A stretch of 64,000 nt of DNA from Candidatus Pyrohabitans jungbluthii. Lineage in GTDB: Archaea; Hydrothermarchaeota; Hydrothermarchaeia; Hydrothermarchaeales; BMS3B. Shown here piece by piece: positions 62,183 to 64,000 of the stretch. Under the pieces are notes generated by a model. The model was not told where the DNA came from and searched no databases. It saw only the letters and a list, made by a program, of their open reading frames with translations. The translations under genes were made by a program, and so were the position numbers. Location of the stretch: contig MTMD02000015.1 of NCBI GenBank assembly GCA_002010065.2, forward strand, positions 1-64,000, given 5' to 3'. The first letter of the stretch is position 1. Every line of letters starts with the position of its first letter.

Positions 62183-63034
62183 GCTCCGCAAGAGATGCGT
62201 ACCGTCGCAGCTCCGCGCTGTGTTCAACCTAAAACCTTCACGACAGGTGGCGAAGGTTATCCCGTGCTTATCGCATGCGTCGCGCACGCGTTGCATGAGC
62301 TTAAAGCGCACTTCTCTGGGTAGGTAGTATGAGTTCTGAATCCTCTCCCCCTTCTCAAAGTAAAGCTCTTTTAGATTCACCGCAGATTCGGGGAAAGCTT
62401 TGCTAAAGCGGCGCCAGGAGTCGGGGCGAGGTTTAAAGGTAGAGGAGGTTACATGGGCTACGCCTATGTCGGCAAGCTCTTTAACCAAGGCGCTTAAATC
62501 ATCGTTTATCCCGGGGATAATCGGGTCGATTCTGCACGCCACTGGTATGCCGCGTTCCGCCAAGCTTTGCAGGGTGCGCAGCCTGCGCTCAGGCGGAGGT
62601 GCGAAGGGCTCAAGCCTCGCTGCGATGCCCTCATCGAGGGTGGTTATGGTCATAGCCACGGCTGCGCGCATCTCCGCAAGCAGGTCAGCATCTCTCACCA
62701 CTAGGTCCCCCTTTGTAATTATCTCCACCCCGAAATTAAAATCCTTCAAAAGCTTCAGGCAAGCTCTGGTTTGCCTGTAATCTCTCTCCAGTGGCTGGTA
62801 GGGGTCTGAGCTGTTGGAGATAGTAACAGGTATGCGCGGGTCGAGTTTCGCTATGTCGCGCTTAACCTGCTTCAACAGGTTCTTCTTCAACCTCGCCTCA
62901 AAGCCGCGTGGGATGTAGCTGGTGATGTAGCAGTACACGCAGCTATGCGAGCACCCCGTATATGGGTTCAGCGAGTACTTTCGCGGGCAGGTGCACAGCT
63001 TCGAACGCCAGGGGTCAAATAGGGAGATTGCCAT
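62162..63034 (-). CDS. SPL-family radical SAM protein
   Basis: A 290-residue radical SAM enzyme of the spore photoproduct lyase-like (SplB) family. The cluster motif is CSHSCVYCY (about 28-36), preceded by RKYSLNPYTG, and it has the family strings ISNSSDPYQPLERDYRQTR and ITKGDLVVRDADLL. Archaeal members are not known to repair spore photoproduct and their substrate is not established. It lies 1 bp after the KH gene and is probably cotranscribed with rio1 and KH. Confidence 0.88.
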   Translation of the reverse strand: MAISLFDPWRSKLCTCPRKYSLNPYTGCSHSCVYCYITSYIPRGFEARLKKNLLKQVKRDIAKLDPRIPVTISNSSDPYQPLERDYRQTRACLKLLKDFNFGVEIITKGDLVVRDADLLAEMRAAVAMTITTLDEGIAARLEPFAPPPERRLRTLQSLAERGIPVACRIDPIIPGINDDLSALVKELADIGVAHVTSSTFKPRPDSWRRFSKAFPESAVNLKELYFEKGERIQNSYYLPREVRFKLMQRVRDACDKHGITFATCREGFRLNTARSCDGTHLLRSSHPDDA

Positions 63035-63035
63035 G

Positions 63036-63596
63036 CTACGGGAAGGGCTTCTTCCAGAGCGACATCAATCTCTTCTCTTTGAGCTCTCTAGCCTTGCGGT
63101 CAAGGAAGCGGTAGACTGCGCTGTGGGGCTTGCCCTGCACCAGCATGAGCACAGCCTCGCGGGCAACCTGCACCTCCTCAATAGGGCCAATAATTGCAAC
63201 GCTCTTGCCGTAGACGCTGACGTTTGTGCCTGTGGTTTCCTCTATGTAGCGCCGCGTTTTGCCTTTCGTGCCTATTATGCGCGCCTTCTGGCGGATAATC
63301 GCCTTGGGGGTGCGCAGATACTCGCTCAGGTCGATAAGCTCCAGCATGTAATCCTCATGGGTGAGCTTCATTGCCTTCTCTGGGCTCATACCACGAGCTA
63401 TCGCTCGTACAATATCGCGGGCTGTCCACGTAGCTAGTGGCTCGCCCCCGGCGTTCTCTATGGTAACCATGCCCTCCTTATCCACTGTGATCTTAACCTT
63501 CAGCTCGGCTTCAATCCTGCGCTTTACCTCACCTCCCTTACCGATAAGCACACCTATTCTTTCCTTAGGAATCCTCAGGTACTCCACCTTCACCAC
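63036..63596 (-). CDS. KH-domain RNA-processing protein (Dim2/Pno1-like)
   Basis: A 186-residue protein with two KH domains: the first has IGVLIGKGGEVKRRIE (about 12-30) and the second IIGTKGKTRRYIEETTG (about 108-125). It matches the archaeal homologue of Pno1/Dim2, which helps the Nob1/RIO machinery mature the 3' end of 16S rRNA. The start is a GTG that overlaps the rio1 stop by about 30 bp. The rio1-KH order is common in archaea and supports the role. Confidence 0.92.
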   Translation of the reverse strand: MVKVEYLRIPKERIGVLIGKGGEVKRRIEAELKVKITVDKEGMVTIENAGGEPLATWTARDIVRAIARGMSPEKAMKLTHEDYMLELIDLSEYLRTPKAIIRQKARIIGTKGKTRRYIEETTGTNVSVYGKSVAIIGPIEEVQVAREAVLMLVQGKPHSAVYRFLDRKARELKEKRLMSLWKKPFP

Positions 63597-64000
63597 CGCA
63601 TGAAGTTATGTAATTATAAACCTCATCATAATCTACAGGAAAATACCTTCTGAAATACCTCACCAGATTAGCGATGTCGCGGTGCAGAAATTCTGATGCA
63701 TAGGGGTGCTCCCTCACCACACCCGAGGAGAGGTCTATTATCACCGGAAGGTCATCCTTAACTAAGATGTTATACTCGCTAAGATCAGCGTGCACAAGGT
63801 TTGCGCGGCAGTAGAGCTTTTTAACATTGGCTAGAAGGTCTCTGAAGAACTCCTCTGGCTGAGAAAGCCCCACATTCTTGAGCATTGGTGACGGCGTGGA
63901 ATCACTGCCTATAAACTCCATGATGATGACGTTGTTCTTAAAGGCAACTGGCTTAGGCACGCGCACACCGTTGAGATAAGCCCGCTCCAGGTTTTTAAAC
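63565..64000 (-). CDS. rio1: RIO-type serine protein kinase, partial (C-terminal part)
   Basis: The gene runs off the right edge. The last 145 codons are visible: FKNLERAYLNGVRVPKPVAFKNNVIIMEFIG, the catalytic loop LVHADLSEYNILV (RIO1 type) and the metal-binding IDLSSGV, then a C-terminal helix (RDIANLVRYFRRYFP). RIO1 has DLSxYNIL and IDxxQ; here IDLSSG. It helps final maturation of the small ribosomal subunit. The ATP-binding N lobe lies outside the window. It overlaps the KH gene. Confidence 0.93.
   Translation of the reverse strand, partial: FKNLERAYLNGVRVPKPVAFKNNVIIMEFIGSDSTPSPMLKNVGLSQPEEFFRDLLANVKKLYCRANLVHADLSEYNILVKDDLPVIIDLSSGVVREHPYASEFLHRDIANLVRYFRRYFPVDYDEVYNYITSCGGEGGVPEDS

Overview
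The window is a gene-dense stretch of an archaeal chromosome. Archaeal markers are transcription factor B (tfb), a RIO kinase followed by a KH (Dim2/Pno1-type) protein, an archaeal CODH/ACS operon, the methanofuran enzyme MfnB, a DUF373 membrane protein, COG1340 and DUF460 proteins, a Methanococcus-type S-layer protein, TATA/BRE promoters with many near-leaderless starts, and tRNA genes without encoded CCA. CODH/ACS delta/gamma subunits, MfnB, B12-dependent ribonucleotide reductase, an aldehyde:ferredoxin oxidoreductase, a TfrA-like flavoprotein and an octaheme cytochrome c point to a strictly anaerobic euryarchaeon using the tetrahydromethanopterin Wood-Ljungdahl pathway. No mcr, dsr or rRNA gene is present, so I cannot name the lineage; Archaeoglobi-, Hydrothermarchaeota- or ANME/alkanotroph-like relatives are all conceivable.

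Layout. 1-2.7 kb (minus): glnA with a striking four-half-site operator, a tautomerase and tfb. 2.9-8.2 kb (plus): cdhC-cooC-cdhD-FeS protein-cdhE, without cdhA/cdhB. 8.2-13.2 kb: macro domain, YkgJ-like, aKMT-like methyltransferase, hisS, ilvA and truA. 13.2-15.1 kb (minus): a RiPP-like pair, a 36-residue precursor peptide (too short for ordinary gene calling) and a SPASM radical SAM enzyme, then a half-size EamA transporter. 15.3-17.1 kb: orphan LivH/LivM permeases. 17.1-22.2 kb (minus): MTA phosphorylase, DUF373, coiled-coil protein, glyA, transglutaminase-like protein.

22.2-27.5 kb (minus) is the most unusual region: a surface-anchored octaheme HAO-family cytochrome c, a CxxC thioredoxin-like protein, a response regulator with ArsR-type HTH, a membrane histidine kinase with a periplasmic c-type heme motif, and an LVIVD beta-propeller lipoprotein. 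Together they look like an extracytoplasmic redox module with its own heme-based sensor.

27.6-34.9 kb: larE, an MfnB-SpoIIM-AOR operon, an MrfA/Hrq1 helicase, a small membrane protein and purC. 34.9-35.8 kb is a non-coding gap with a decayed two-CW-domain gene. 35.8-41 kb: metG (apparent AUA start behind a hairpin-rich leader) divergent from a MetG-C/CsaA-like tRNA-binding protein, then nrdJ-cobO, a coiled-coil protein and tRNA-Phe. 41.8-46 kb: a CARDB-like surface protein with a MacB-type ABC exporter. 46-54.7 kb: UbiA, DUF460, aspartate aminotransferase, TlyA-like, alanine dehydrogenase, riboflavin reductase, TraB, M50 protease. 54.7-57.3 kb: TfrA-like flavoprotein, short iron-sulfur subunit and tRNA-Lys. 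57.3-61.4 kb: an FG-GAP surface protein and the S-layer protein, whose gene carries two 726-bp copies that appear identical. 61.7-64 kb: COG2426 membrane protein, SPL-type radical SAM, KH protein and a RIO kinase cut by the window edge.
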